Shown here: piece by piece, positions 21,263-32,234 of the stretch | Layout: every line of letters starts with the position of its first letter | Position numbering within the stretch: the first letter of the stretch is position 1 | Assembly (NCBI GenBank): GCA_947650365.1 | Contig: OX393551.1 | Span: 4,160,001-4,224,000, forward strand | Reading direction: 5' to 3' | Length of the DNA stretch: 64,000 nucleotides | DNA from: Chamaelirium japonicum | Lineage: Eukaryota; Streptophyta; Magnoliopsida; Liliales; Melanthiaceae | The notes under the pieces: model-generated | Told to the model about the DNA's origin: nothing | What the model saw: the letters and a program-made list of their open reading frames with translations, nothing else | Databases searched by the model: none | Position numbers and translations under genes: made by a program

Positions 21263-24114
21263 ATGGCTTCCTCTGGTAGTTCGAAGAAGTCGGGTGCGGT
21301 TTCGTTGAAGAGGAAGGGGAAGGAGATCGCTGAGGTTCCATCTCCTCCGAAAGGACGTGGCAAGGGCAAGGCGGTGCTTGCCGAGCTTGGGCAACTGGGC
21401 AAAAGACACCAAGGAGTAGGGTTTGCTTCAGCGCCATCGAGGCCAGAGCATATCCCCAAAGCAAAATTTGTTTTGGGCCCGCTCATGCCTTTGAAGGAGG
21501 AACCGGAGTATGTATACAATACTGGTGGTGAGTTCACAGATTCGAAGAGAAAGAAGTGGCAGTCGCTGCTTGCTTACTTCACAGAAGGGAAGGTTCAGCC
21601 TTTGCTCCCAAGTATCCAATCTGCGTTTGGTATTGACAAAAAGACCGTCTTCACCAACTTTGCCAGTAAGGAGCAGGTCATGGGAACCATTGTGACCATC
21701 GGCCAACTCAACTGCGGTCTGCGTCTTCCGTTGCCATCCTTCGCAGCAAGGTTACTGAATACCTCTGGCCTTTGCCCCGGATAGGTGACTGGGAATGCCT
21801 GGAGGATTATCTACGCATTATGCCACGTAGAGTCGGACATCCAAGAGGATCTGAAGGCATGCTACTCCAGTATTCCAGAGGGTGAAATTGCCCGGATCGA
21901 GCTTGGATATTTTTTCTATCATTATCGATGGGCTTGGAGGAAGGACAGCCCGTTCTTCAATTTGACTGGCGTATCTGCGCTGCGTCCACTTACTGACACA
22001 GTCCCCTCGGACAAATTATACACTGACTGGCCCATATCTGTCTCTGGTGCATGGACTCCCCTCTCCGTACCCGAGACCCCCCGGAGCGATGTGCATGATG
22101 AAGTGAAGATGTACTGCAAGGGAGGCATCTTTGCTTGGACTTCGGAGAGGGTCGGAGCCATCGATAACCTGTTTCTCGAGCTGACCTGCGGTACCAGGTC
22201 CTGGAAGCAGTTTTCAAACTGCCCAGTTAGGTACGGAAAAGCCAATCTCCTTCACCGATCGCAGGCCAGATATGAAGACAATGAGGTCTTGTACTCAGAC
22301 TACGAGGAAGATCCTCAGTCTGGCAAGATCATCAGGAAGGTTCGCATCGAGAAGAAGGCTTACAGTGCGAGGCATCGATTGCCTACTGCAGAGGAGAAGC
22401 TGGTGATCAAACGAGGCCCAGCGAAGAAGAAGAGGAAAATCCTTATCGACCCTCAACAGGACGAAGAAGGAAAGAAGAAGATAGCGATGAAGAAGAAGGT
22501 GCAGGAGAGGATGTCAGTGATGAGAATGACGAGGATGGGGGTGGCGAGGATGATCTTCCTCCCACCCCCACTGATGGAGATAGTGGAAACGGGGGTGGTG
22601 AGGAAGAAATTCCTCCCACCCCCACTGGTGGTGACCAAAGGCAGGGGGGTGGTGGGGATGATCTTCCTCCCACCCCCACTGGTGGCTTGGAAGAAGAAGA
22701 TTCCCAGCCTATCCCAATCGATGAGGCGAAGGCCCGTCGTATGGAAGGGGTGATGGATGTAGAAGGTGACGGCCACAAGGTGGTTCCCGCCTTTCATTTC
22801 GATGAGTTGAAGAAGCGCCCGATGCGCTTGAAGATAAAATTCTCAGGGAGTGGTGGGGTTGGAAGCAACCCCACACCCCTCGACCAACTTCCTCCAGTTA
22901 CTCCCCGCATCGAAGGAGCAACCACAAGTGGGGGTCTGGAGGTCGAACAACCCCCACCCCCTCATCGCTCTTTGGCCGATGAAGTGGCTTCTCTCATGGC
23001 TGGGCTCCATCAGCCAGGCGGGCAGCAAGAGGAAGGGGGTGTCTCACCTCCCCAGGGTGGGGGTGTCTCACCTCCCCAGGGTGCTCCCTCTCCTATTCAC
23101 TTGGAGAGGGAGAGCCGTGTGGGCGATGGGGCTCCTCAACTCCAGCCATAACCCCAGCCAGAACCAATTCCCACCAAGGAGAAATCGACCCCTCGGGGTA
23201 AGAGCTCCGACCGTGGCAAGGGAAAGGCTCCTCGAGTCGATGTCTCATGTAACCTCATTAGATTCTACTTCTAATCATACCTTTGGAGTTTGAAAATATT
23301 CTAACTTTTTAGAACTTCTGTTTGATTTGCAGGGACTCCTGCAGGCATGGCTCCAATTTTGAAAGATTTGGGTGAGGTTGATATCAACCACCCAACTCCC
23401 GTGATCCGGCAGCTCTGCAACCTTCCGGGGGCTCCGATCGAGGAAGCCTTTCATAGGCTTGAAGTGGTGGTAAGTGCATCAGCTTGAATTGTCTTTCGAT
23501 TTGAATCCTCCGATATACTCTTATCATTTCTTGTCTGTTCACAGAACTCAGCGGTTCTGAAATTCGGCACAAAGCTCTTCAAGAAGTACGGAGAGCGAGA
23601 GGCTTCATCTGAAGTCTCTCGTCTAACGGCTGAATTGGAAGCTGCCCTCGAGGAAAAGGATAAGCTGAGGGATCTTCTATCCTCCAAGAAGGGGGCCTCG
23701 AAGGCTAAGATTGAGGCCCTTCGCAAGGAAAAACTGGAGAGCAAGGGCTGGCAGAACGGCTTCGAGGCTCGGGGTCACGAGCTTGAGGAGTTGAGGAATC
23801 GATTTTTCAAGATCGAGAACTTATCCTTCGATCGTGCGGCTCGAATAAAGGAGTTGGAGGACGAACTCGCTGCAAGAGATGCCGCTTTTACTGCTAAGGA
23901 GAGAGCTTCAGCTGCGAAGGAGGATGCCCTCAACAAGGAGCTGGAGGAAATGCGTACTGAATGCGCGAGTTACAGGGAGACGACGGAGAAGGCGGTGGAG
24001 GCGCTCAGGGTCCACGCTAGCAGCGTTCGATCTTCTAAGGCTTCCGTGGCGAGTAAAGCTCGAGGCGGATCCGAGGGAGAGAAGTCACGCGCACCAAGTG
24101 TGGCCAAGCCTTGA
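21263..24114 (+). pseudogene. Spliced antisense additional ORF (aORF) of element A, disabled
   Basis: This gene runs opposite to gag. An exon from the ATG at 21263 to about 23248 is followed by an intron 23249-23332 (GTAACC...TTTGCAG), exon 23333-23469, intron 23470-23544 (GTAAGT...TTCACAG) and exon 23545-24114. Phases match across both introns. The N-terminal part (MASSGSSKK, FVLGPLMPL, then LPLPSFAARLL and NAWRIIYAL) resembles the plant 'putative gypsy type transposon' family (Pfam PF04195). A middle acidic region has PPTPT repeats. The last exon (about 190 aa) is a charged coiled coil rich in Glu, Lys and Arg. Lesions are TAG at 21782-21784 (probably CAG), TAA at 23149-23151 (probably CAA) and a frameshift near 22455-22475. 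Its function is unknown. Related antisense ORFs occur in other Tat elements. Confidence 0.8.
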
Positions 24115-24957
24115 GATCTTCTATCTTCTTTCTTTGCTGTACTTTGTAAACTTGTGATATGAAAAAAAGTTCACTCCTGTACTCGGCAATTTTTTGATAA
24201 CAAAGATATATTTCTGGTGCTTGAAATTGAATGTCTTGTGTTTGAACTCTTTGAATGCTGTGTTCTGGATGGTATTGAAATATTTGAATACATATACACA
24301 CTTGAATGTAAAGGGATGAGTCGCAACTCGATCACCCAAACTGTTGAGTAACTTGAAAATTGAACTTTGTTGGAGCACGACTTGAAATCGTTAACATTTG
24401 TATGTGAGGGGTTGAGTCACAACTCAAGCACCCAAACTTGTTAGACGATATTGAAATTGAAAGTCATTTAACGTTTGCACGTAAGGGGTAGTGTCGCAAC
24501 ACAAACTCCCAAACTCGTTAAATGACCAGTGACTTGAAGGTTGTGTTGTAGCACAACCCGAAACCGTTTAACATTTGCCTGTAAGGGGTTGAGTCGCAAC
24601 TCAATCACCCAAACTTGTTAAACGACCTGACAATTTGAATGCAGATAGCTTTGAATTTGAATGTAGATAACTTGAAACTGCTCCAGAATTTGAATCGATA
24701 AGATGAACATTTGAAAGCAATCTTTATTCAGCTTGGAATTTACATCAAGGACAGCATTTTGAGATGTCTAGCTTTCCAAGTTCATGGCAATCGATAGGAT
24801 CCTTCGCTTCCCCCTGATTTGACTATGTATAGACTTTCCCAGTTGGGAGCTAGTTTCCTGTTGCTGTGTTCTCTGGTGTTCTCTGGCAATGCAAATAGTT
24901 ACTTGAAAGTTGACCATCTCCAACCACTAGATCTTTCGATCTCGATGGAGATCTTCA
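24115..24957. other. Spacer between aORF and gag with dispersed repeats
   Basis: AT-rich non-coding sequence. A unit like AAGGGGTTGAGTCGCAACTCAATCACCCAAACTTGTTAAACG occurs four times, near 24313, 24408, 24483 and 24583. Each contains the imperfect palindrome TTGAGTCGCAACTCAA. In most Tat elements pol would lie beside gag. Here it is missing. Confidence 0.7.
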
Positions 24958-26676
24958 CTATCGATGCTTGACTGAATGATCTTGTCTGCCTTTGACAAAT
25001 TCTTGGAGATGTCCTACACGTAGCAGATCTTCCAAATGATACTTTAGCCGGTGGCATTGATCGGTAGAATGTCCATGACTGCGATGGAAATCACAGTAGA
25101 CTGTTTTATCTGCAGTGAAATTGGTATCGGGCTGCAGTGGATTAGGCCATCGGAGGAACTCTTCATGTTGAATTCGGTCGAGGATTTGTTCGACCGGTAA
25201 ATTCCACTCGGTGAAAGTGGTCTTCGTAGGAGATCGTCTTCCATCGTTCTTCGATCGTTTATTGGCAGGGGGGACTGCTGCCTCAGTATTGTGAGCTTTG
25301 GCAGCATACTTCGGAGACTCTCTCTCCGCAGGCCTTCGCTTTGACTCTCGTCCCTTTCGGGCCACTTGATCATCTTCAACCTCAATCTCCCTCTGAATTC
25401 GATCAAACATAGAACCCAAAGAAGGAGGGGGATTGCAGATGAAGTCGTTGTAGATGTGTAGATCGAAGCGGAGGGCGTTCTGGAAAGCCAACATGATGGC
25501 TTCATCATCCAGATGTCTTCCAGAGAGAGCAGCATGCTCGTTGCGAAATCTCCTTGTGAAATTGCGGAGAGTCTCATCAGCACCCATCCTTAGCCGATAG
25601 AGAGAGTCGAGCTTCTTCTCTGGCTTTAGATTGAGTTGATAATGCTGCACGAAGAATTTAGCCAAAACATCGAACTGGGTGATGGACCCGGCTCGGAGAT
25701 TGTGATACCAGTCGAGTGACGGTTCATCGAGACTTCCTGCGAAGGTGCGGCAGAGCACGTTGTTTTCTTCTTCGTGCGGCGTTAAAGCTTGCTTGAATGC
25801 GAGGATGTGGAGAGTAGGATCTCCTCGTACGCAGTTGAATTTGGGGAGGATAGGAGTTCTCCATCCCCTTGGGAATGTTGACTCGAAGAGACTTCGATAG
25901 AGAGGTCCTGCGGAGGAATATCCATCTCTACGACCGTGTCCTCGACCTGGACGTAGATCGAGAGGTAGAATCGATAGGTCTTGTTCAGGCCTCTGAATAT
26001 CAGTAGATTGAAGTCGATGGCGAAGGTCCGATCCGAGTCCCCGTTGGAGTGGAATGGAAGGGGAGACTCTACTCTTTGAAGGAGCGCCTTTCATTCGGTG
26101 CTTCCTTGGTATGTTGAGCTTTAAAGGTGCCCTCTTGTCGCAATTGCGGCCAGAAGATGATTGGGAAGACTCGTCGTCGAGGCGATCCCAAACACTCTGC
26201 TTCCAGGGGGCAGCAGAGGGAGTTGGGTCGCGTTGGATCTTCTCGAGGGCAGCAGTGCCCATTGATCTCCGTTGCTCGGAGTGAATTGAATGTCGAGGAA
26301 GATCGACCCTTTCGCTTGTAGAGGGGATAGGTAGAGCGATCCCAGCCTCGGAAGCTGCTTTCTTAAGAGCATCCCTCTCAGCGGTGAGGGTGGCGTTTTG
26401 CTTTGCCAATTGGAGTAGTTGGAAATCAACCGCCAAAATTTGATAGGTCGATGGAGGATCTTCAGCAGGAGCGGGGGTTGTTTGCCCAATTGACTGTCGT
26501 GCAGGGTGAGCGATCGGTCGATCGACAGATCTCCCACTCCCTGAACGAACCCCCATATCGAGAACAGCAAGAGGCTGTCCAAAGTTGAGCCTTTGACTCA
26601 TTGATTGAGTCTCAGGACGAGCTTGCTGTTGAGTGTTACTTCCTTCTGGTTGACCCTGGTGTTTCGTCCTCGCCAT
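24958..26676 (-). CDS. Element A gag polyprotein
   Basis: An intact 572-aa ORF with ATG at 26676. Residues about 265-420 form a retrotransposon gag domain (FPRGWRTPILPKFNCVRGD, FAGSLDEPSLDWYHNL, FVQHYQLN, LRNFTRRFRNEHA). Near the C-terminus is a variant zinc knuckle CDFHRSHGHSTDQC (C-x2-H-x4-H-x4-C), the form seen in Tat-lineage gags. Gag packages the RNA in cytoplasmic particles. No frameshift or fusion to pol follows, as the next sequence is non-coding repeats. It has the clearest coding integrity of any element ORF in the window. Confidence 0.92.
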   Translation of the reverse strand: MARTKHQGQPEGSNTQQQARPETQSMSQRLNFGQPLAVLDMGVRSGSGRSVDRPIAHPARQSIGQTTPAPAEDPPSTYQILAVDFQLLQLAKQNATLTAERDALKKAASEAGIALPIPSTSERVDLPRHSIHSEQRRSMGTAALEKIQRDPTPSAAPWKQSVWDRLDDESSQSSSGRNCDKRAPLKLNIPRKHRMKGAPSKSRVSPSIPLQRGLGSDLRHRLQSTDIQRPEQDLSILPLDLRPGRGHGRRDGYSSAGPLYRSLFESTFPRGWRTPILPKFNCVRGDPTLHILAFKQALTPHEEENNVLCRTFAGSLDEPSLDWYHNLRAGSITQFDVLAKFFVQHYQLNLKPEKKLDSLYRLRMGADETLRNFTRRFRNEHAALSGRHLDDEAIMLAFQNALRFDLHIYNDFICNPPPSLGSMFDRIQREIEVEDDQVARKGRESKRRPAERESPKYAAKAHNTEAAVPPANKRSKNDGRRSPTKTTFTEWNLPVEQILDRIQHEEFLRWPNPLQPDTNFTADKTVYCDFHRSHGHSTDQCHRLKYHLEDLLRVGHLQEFVKGRQDHSVKHR

Positions 26677-26818
26677 TCAGAGAGCGAAAGGTGCAACGAG
26701 AATGCCAACGTTTGATCAGTTGTCTGATCGGCGGGAGGGCGAGGAAGTTTGATTATCAAGATCGGTTGTATGCTCAACCGATCAAGTAGTAGCGGAGAGC
26801 TCGGCTTTTTGCTCGGAT

Positions 26819-26834
26819 CCCACAGACGGCGCCA
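26819..26834 (-). other. Element A primer-binding site
   Basis: The minus strand reads TGGCGCCGTCTGTGGG four bases (GTTT) after the 5' LTR. TGGCGCC-type sites are common in plant gypsy elements. I do not assign the tRNA. Confidence 0.85.
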
Positions 26835-26837
26835 AAC

Positions 26838-27604
26838 TGTGGGGGAAAATTCTTCGTGCCGACCCGAAGATTTCGCCGCACCAGTCAATTGAAGTAGAAG
26901 TTGACGTCGAAGATCGTTGGTCTATCTGTTGATTGAAGTTGAAGCCTTTGATATGTAAACAGAGAGATGTAATCAGAGAGATTGTTGACACGAGAAGTGA
27001 TCTCGGAGTTCAGCCGAAGCCTACGTCTCCGTGCTATAGGGAGCAACCCGAATTCACTAACACTTTTCTCGAAGTAACCTCGACAGGCCGAGTGTTACTG
27101 AAGCCTCTTTGATCTCTTCAAGGACAAAAAGAAGATCAAGGAGAGGTGAGGAGATAGAAATTCCAGAGCTCTGGTTCTGAAGATCAGATCTCAGAGTGGA
27201 AATCAGGATTTTCGGATCCTTTTACATTCGAAGGCTCTGCTATTTATAGACTTTCTGGGAAGGATTTCCTGGGTAAATGGCGGTCTCTGCTGCCGCATCT
27301 GGGGATCCTTCAGGTAAAGCTGGCGGGCCCCGCTATCGTCTTCTGGGGGATTCCACAGGCTCTTGGTCCAACCAGGTAGGGCCGGTGGGTCCCGCGATAG
27401 TCCTCGTGGGCCCACCAGGCAGGGCCGGTGGGTCACGCGGTGGTCCTCGTGGGTCCACCAGGCAGGGCCGGTGGGTCCTGCGGTGGTTCTAGTGGGCCCA
27501 CCAGGCAGGGCCGATGGGTCCTGCGGTGGTCATCGTTGGCCCACCAGGCAGGGCCGGTGGTTCCCATGGTAGTTGGTAAACTTCTGCCAAAATTTGCACC
27601 CACA
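26838..27604 (-). repeat. Element A 5' LTR
   Basis: 767 bp, near-identical to 18810-19576, including the 43-bp internal repeats (27362-27573) and the TATA box near 27240-27250. Confidence 0.93.
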
Positions 27605-27609
27605 GTCTT

Positions 27610-29163
27610 CGCTATTGCTTTTGTCCCTTCCGTGATTCACGCTTTCTCGGCTATGGAAGGCTTTTAACTTCGTTCCTCGTTCTTTGTGTCTCCCTTGGCT
27701 CTTGCTAGATATCGGCGTCCTTGATCATCAGTTCGCAGCTTCGATCATGCTTCTAGCGTCGACTTTGTCTTTGGCTTTTGGCTTTGGCGAGGCTCTGGCT
27801 TTTGCTTGCGCTTGAACGTGGATAGGGTAGAGACTTGTGATGCTTTAGTTCTTCTGGACTTCGCATCGTATCGGATAGAACGTGTGGTCCTTTGCTCGAT
27901 CGTGACCATCGTAGGTTCTTGGCTTTGGCGCGCGCAATGATTTGGCATGGCCTTTACCATTGCTTTGCTTTGAATTTTACTTTAGCTTTGGCTTAATCTT
28001 CTCCTCGAAGGGCGATGGTAAAGTCTCCGAGTTTTCTTTATTCTTCCAACTTCGTAAGGATAGACTTTGGTAATGACGGTTGTGGTGTCGACTCTGGCTT
28101 TTCTTCTTCTCCGAGATTCTTTGGTGTGATCAGAGTCGAAGTCATCTTTTGAAGACAGTGGGTGTAGCATCGATCTCCGTACGATGGTCGTAGCATTGAC
28201 TTTTGTTGATAAAGACGGCGGGGGTAGCATCGATCTCCGTACGAAGTTGAGTCACTAACTCATTGATCTTGTTTCCAGGCGAGGCTGGTTCTGTCAAGTG
28301 TTACTTCCCTCTAGATGATCCTAATGCCTTATCTTCACCATTTAGTGAAAGCAAAGGAAGCAACCAGATTACCAAAGTCCGATCGGTTATCTGCTCAACC
28401 GAGGGGGCCGGGAAGTATGGTTATCAAGATCGGTTGTCTGCTTAACCGATTTGATATTATCATAGAGCAAAATGAGATTCTCGTAGAATTCCACAGACGG
28501 TGCCAAACTATGGGGGATGATCTCTGTGCCGACCCGGAGACTCCACCCAACCAGTCAATCGAGTCGAATCAAATGTCTGATCAAATATATGTCTAGTTTA
28601 CAGGTTCAGAGGTTGATGTCTTCGAATTGAAATTCTGAATATCGAAAGATTGTTAACACGAGATGTGATGTCAGAGTTCAGCCAAAGCTTACATCTCCAT
28701 GCTATAAGGAGCAACCTGAATTCACTAACACTTTTCTCAAAGTAAGCTCGATAGGCCGAGTGTCACTGATCTCTTCGAAAAGAAGATCGAGGGGTATGGA
28801 TGTCAGAGCTCTGGGTTTTGTCGAAAGTATGATTCAGAAATTAGATATTCGATCCAGTTACTTTTATTGGGCCTGCTATTTATAGAGTTTTTTGAAAAGG
28901 AAACTGGGGTAGAAGGCGATTTCTGCCACCTTTGTTTGGGTTTCGACGGGGGACCGGTGGGTCCTGTTGTCGCCTCGTGGAACCCCAGGCAGGGCTGGTG
29001 GGTCCCGTTGTTGCCTCGTGGACCCCCAGGCAGGACTGGTGGGTCCTTTTGTCGCCTCGTGGACCTCCAGGCAGGGCTGGTGGGTCCCGTTGTTGCCTCG
29101 TGGACCCCCAGGCAGGGCTGGTAGGAGCCCATCATAGGATTTTGGCAAAAATTTGCACCCACA
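27610..29163 (-). mobile_element. Element B: older relative of A, partial
   Basis: The LTR at 28509-29163 (655 bp, plus strand TATGGGGGATG...TTTGCACCCACA) is a diverged version of A's LTR. It includes the TATA region and four 42-bp GGTGGGTCC repeats at 28955-29120. Beyond it on the minus strand lie a primer-binding site (GGCACCGTCTGTGG, 28495-28508) and a start resembling A's gag at about 28356, with an early stop. The next 700 bp towards 27610 encodes only Lys/Arg/Ser-rich fragments. No left end was located. A's insertion site adjoins it. Confidence 0.7.
28509..29163 (-). repeat. Element B 5' LTR
   Basis: Shares the end sequences, the CTATTTATAGA TATA region (28867-28878) and the GC-rich internal tandem units with A's LTRs, but differs substantially in length and sequence. 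This implies a much older insertion or a separate subfamily. Confidence 0.8.
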
Positions 29164-29570
29164 AAGAGAATGAGGAGATCTCGCGGCTAGCCATCATCTT
29201 TTGTACAGCCTTCGTCGGTGCATCATACTTGCACTCAGATATAGGATGTCGTGGGTTCCTCCCTTCGCAAAGTATAAGGTGTTATCCAATAGCATTACTT
29301 TCGGTTTACGTGCGATTCATCATCAATCATCGTTTCATTCTCTTCGGATCCAAGATCCATAAGGTATGATGATTCTAAACACTTAACTAGATGCATGCAT
29401 ATCTTTCGTAGATCGTAGTATACCTCTAGGGTGTCTGCATATATGTTAGGTTCATAGATTTGCATATAAATTGTTTTGTGGAATAAATCATGATGAAACA
29501 TACACCACCCGATCATCGGATCTATGTTTTACTTCTATTGCGACTTTGATACAAGAATTTAATTCCAATA
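29164..29570 (+). repeat. 3' fragment of a copia-1/2 family LTR
   Basis: From GAGATCTCGCGGCTAGCCATC to GAATTTAATTCCAATA it matches the last 400 bp of the copia-2 LTR (61072-61466) and of the left LTR (6930-7322). The 5' part is missing, replaced by element B. Copia C coding sequence follows without a primer-binding site. Confidence 0.8.
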
Positions 29571-30018
29571 TTATGTACTATCTTTTAGAGGTAATTTGGT
29601 TTTACTTCTATGTTTAGGCAGATCCGGGTACTCCCTCATGTTTAGAAATGAAAATTCAGTCTCTCTCTTTTGATTCCAAAATTATTGGTACTGGTTCTTT
29701 AATCGATAGCTTATATTAATTAGACTTAAATCCCTCGTGTTCATGGCTTAATGAATCTCTACATGTGAATAAAAGTGGAATTAAGCGAATATTAATTAAT
29801 GAGAACTCATACAATTTATATTGTAGGTGCCTAGGATACATCTCAAAAAAGAGAGTCGAAAGTCTTATGTTAAACGGAGTTTTAGGCCCTTCAGACTATT
29901 CAGATCTTGTAGTCTGTATGAATTGTATAAAGGGCAACAAACAAATATAAGAAAGTTTAGTGCCAAAATAAGTTTAGGCGTCTTAGAGATGATTCATACG
30001 GATATTTATGATCCATTC
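29571..30018 (+). pseudogene. Copia C: GAG-pre-integrase and start of integrase
   Basis: Plus-strand frames 29600-30018 encode KIIGTGSLIDSLY, then HISKKRVESLM (here YISKKRVESLM), CMNCIKGNK and LEMIHTDIYDPF, the GAG-pre-integrase zinc-binding region leading into the integrase core. A frameshift lies near 29940. Gag and the 5' LTR of C are missing. The frame resumes exactly at 47250, past the inserted element D. Confidence 0.88.
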
Positions 30019-31330
30019 TGATGGGGAACCGTCACAGTTTTCCCAAATTACAAGACCGGGAATCGTTCGGGGTGAGAACCTCCGAAGTTGGACAGGAAAT
30101 AGTAGATATTAATTAGTAATCTAATTTGCACTTTAATAGGATTTCAAAATTGAAACATACTCAGCAGGTGTATGCTTCAAAGGGCGCAGGTTCATGTAAT
30201 ATCCAAGGTCCTATTTGCAAACCAGCAATCGCAGTATAATGAAAACAGGTGGATTTTATGTTTAATAATAATATTAGGATAGGCCGAACAAAATAATTAA
30301 CAAGAACAGGGATTTGCCTATTTAAGTTTGGAGCTAGTGCACCGGATTTTTATGTATGCAAGAGTGTCAACAGATGCTGCGTTGTTAGGCTTTTGCAATG
30401 GGCTTTGGTTCTAACAATGCTGTCATCAATTGCCAAAGGATGCGACAACACATTCACCTTTGTACTTTCTTTCACAGCAGCTCAGAGAAAAGACATGTTT
30501 CACGTGAAGCTTCAGAACCCACAATCAACACAAATGACTCAAAAGGATTTGAAATCACAAGCTTTTCTTTCACCCAAGTACCGGACATAATAAGGGATCG
30601 GGACTCCCTTTTCTTGCTCCTCTCTCTTCTCTTGCTTCTCTCTTTTAGCCGAACAGGGGAGGACAGCGAGCGGGTCCAGGTTCGGGTCCGGGCAAGACAG
30701 CGACGGGCGGCGTCGGGCGGCGGGGATGGTGTGGGGCATCACGGGTCGGAGCGACCGCGTAACGCGGCAGTGTCGGCGAGGTCGGGATGAGTCGGGCCTG
30801 ATCTCTGGGTCCGGGAGTTTGCCGATGAAGATCCGGCCGAGTGGGCTGCAGCTGGTCGATGGATGGCTAGCAGGTAGTGGTGGGGCTGCAGCTTAGATGG
30901 TCTCGTCGGCTTCGCAGCAAACACATAACAGGGATAAGTGGGGAAGGGGAAGGTCGGGTGGTGCTTCACACACAGAAGAGGAGGGGGAAAAAAGCTCACG
31001 TTTCTCATGCAGGGAATCAGAGGGGAGAGAAGATGCAGAGGTAACCCATCACGGGAACCAAAAAGGCACGAATTTTTTTCTTCATTCATCCATCATCCAA
31101 CAAGAGGAGAAAGATCTCCTTAAATAACCAAAAAAATAACTGCAGATATATTATATCCCTTATAAAACGGGATTTACAATTATTCAAATCTAAAATCAGA
31201 TCTAATTAACAGACGAAATTATCCTATTTATAACAGTCCATGATCTTCTCGGATGGCGGCTCCAACCGTCGTCCGGTGGCGGCACCTCCAGTTGGCATCG
31301 TGTCGCGGCTCGGGCGGGCGCCCTGCATCA
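30019..31330 (-). repeat. Element D 3' LTR
   Basis: 1312 bp. The minus strand begins TGATGCAGGGCGCCCG and ends GGTTCCCCATCA. TATA-like TTATTTAAGG is near 31119-31128. ORFs inside are chance. Confidence 0.88.
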
Positions 31331-31847
31331 ACTCTCCCGGGATGACGAGAACTTGACTCCATCGAGTAGGGGCGTAGAAGACTAGTAATCCTCCAGAGAG
31401 CTCGAACTTTGTAATGAGCAGTGTCCCAAAGAAACTGCAACGCTCACGAATCCGGGCGACCATGCCAGCGAGTAAGATAGAGTCCCACCGTCGACCACTA
31501 TGCTTTCAACCTGCTCACCTGCAAACAAGCGTATCTGCATCCAATCTCGTACAGCAATAGACAATATAAGCTCAATGGGGTACCAAAAAAAGGGGATAAA
31601 TGGAGCAGGCCTTTCGATCATAATGTTGGGTTTCAAGGATGAGATTGCTGGACCTGTCAGTACTAATATTGGGACCATGGTATGCCCACTGACCAAAAAC
31701 AGGGTCACTTACAACCTCAGACAACCTACCCAACCGCATACTTTGGGAAGACTCAGCTTCTGATTCCCTCTTAATCCTATTTTCTATGCGCTTGTATAGG
31801 TCATCTTGCCAGTATGCAAACGCCTTTAGGGATTGTGGTATATCTTT
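31331..31847 (-). other. Element D 3' internal remnant
   Basis: Between protease and 3' LTR. The last 60 bp (TCTACGCCCC...GGAGTCAAGTTCTCG on the minus strand) resemble the tail of element G after its chromodomain. The rest does not match RT or integrase motifs I can recognise. Stops occur in all frames. Confidence 0.5.
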
Positions 31848-32234
31848 TTAGAAATACAGAGTGATTTCCTCACCGTTTTTTATAAAGGCGTAGGTATCAT
31901 ACTCCCAGGGTCTCCCAAGCAGGACATGACAACAGTTCATATCAAGGACGTAACACCAAATCTTATCAAAGTAATCATCCACGGCGAGTCGAACACGACA
32001 TCGTGCGGTGACACTAAGTGTGGGACCGCTTGTCACCCAACTAGTCTGCCAAGGTTTGACAAGTTTCTCTATGACTAAGTGGTTTTCCTCGACATGCAAG
32101 CGAGTCACATAATTCTCCGAGCTACCACTATCGATATGTAGGACTCCTAGCTTTCCGGACACAGTGCACAAAGATGCAAAGGTGTTGTTCCTTAGCCATG
32201 GCGAGTGACCAACACTAGTCGTTTCCAGAGGTTC
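31848..32234 (-). pseudogene. Element D protease domain
   Basis: The minus strand reads SVGHSPWLRNN, then the aspartic protease motif (DSGSSENYV), and LLGRPWEYD at the end, typical of gypsy retropepsins. It continues directly from D's gag (44761) across F: the codon for the residue after ECEP is restored when F and one GGTTC copy are removed. Confidence 0.85.

Larger units (their letters stand above)
18805..27609 (-). mobile_element. Element A: non-autonomous Tat-type Ty3/gypsy retrotransposon
   Basis: The two LTRs (18810-19576 and 26838-27604) are both exactly 767 bp and differ at only about 8-9 sites by eye. They are flanked by a perfect GTCTT duplication (18805-18809 and 27605-27609). On the minus strand the order is 5' LTR, primer-binding site, gag (26676-24958), a repeat-bearing spacer, a gene on the opposite strand (21263-24114), a 118-bp tandem array, polypurine tract and 3' LTR. 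No protease, RT, RNase H or integrase is present, so it must have used a partner's enzymes. Extra ORFs and tandem repeats before the 3' LTR are features of the Tat lineage. Confidence 0.93.

Noticed and set aside
22443..22797. Minus-strand Pro/Ser-rich ORFs
   Set aside because: Shadows of the PPTPT repeat region of the antisense gene.
25044..25583. 179-aa minus-strand ORF overlapping gag
   Set aside because: An alternative frame of element A's gag with no domain. The 572-aa frame carries the gag motifs.
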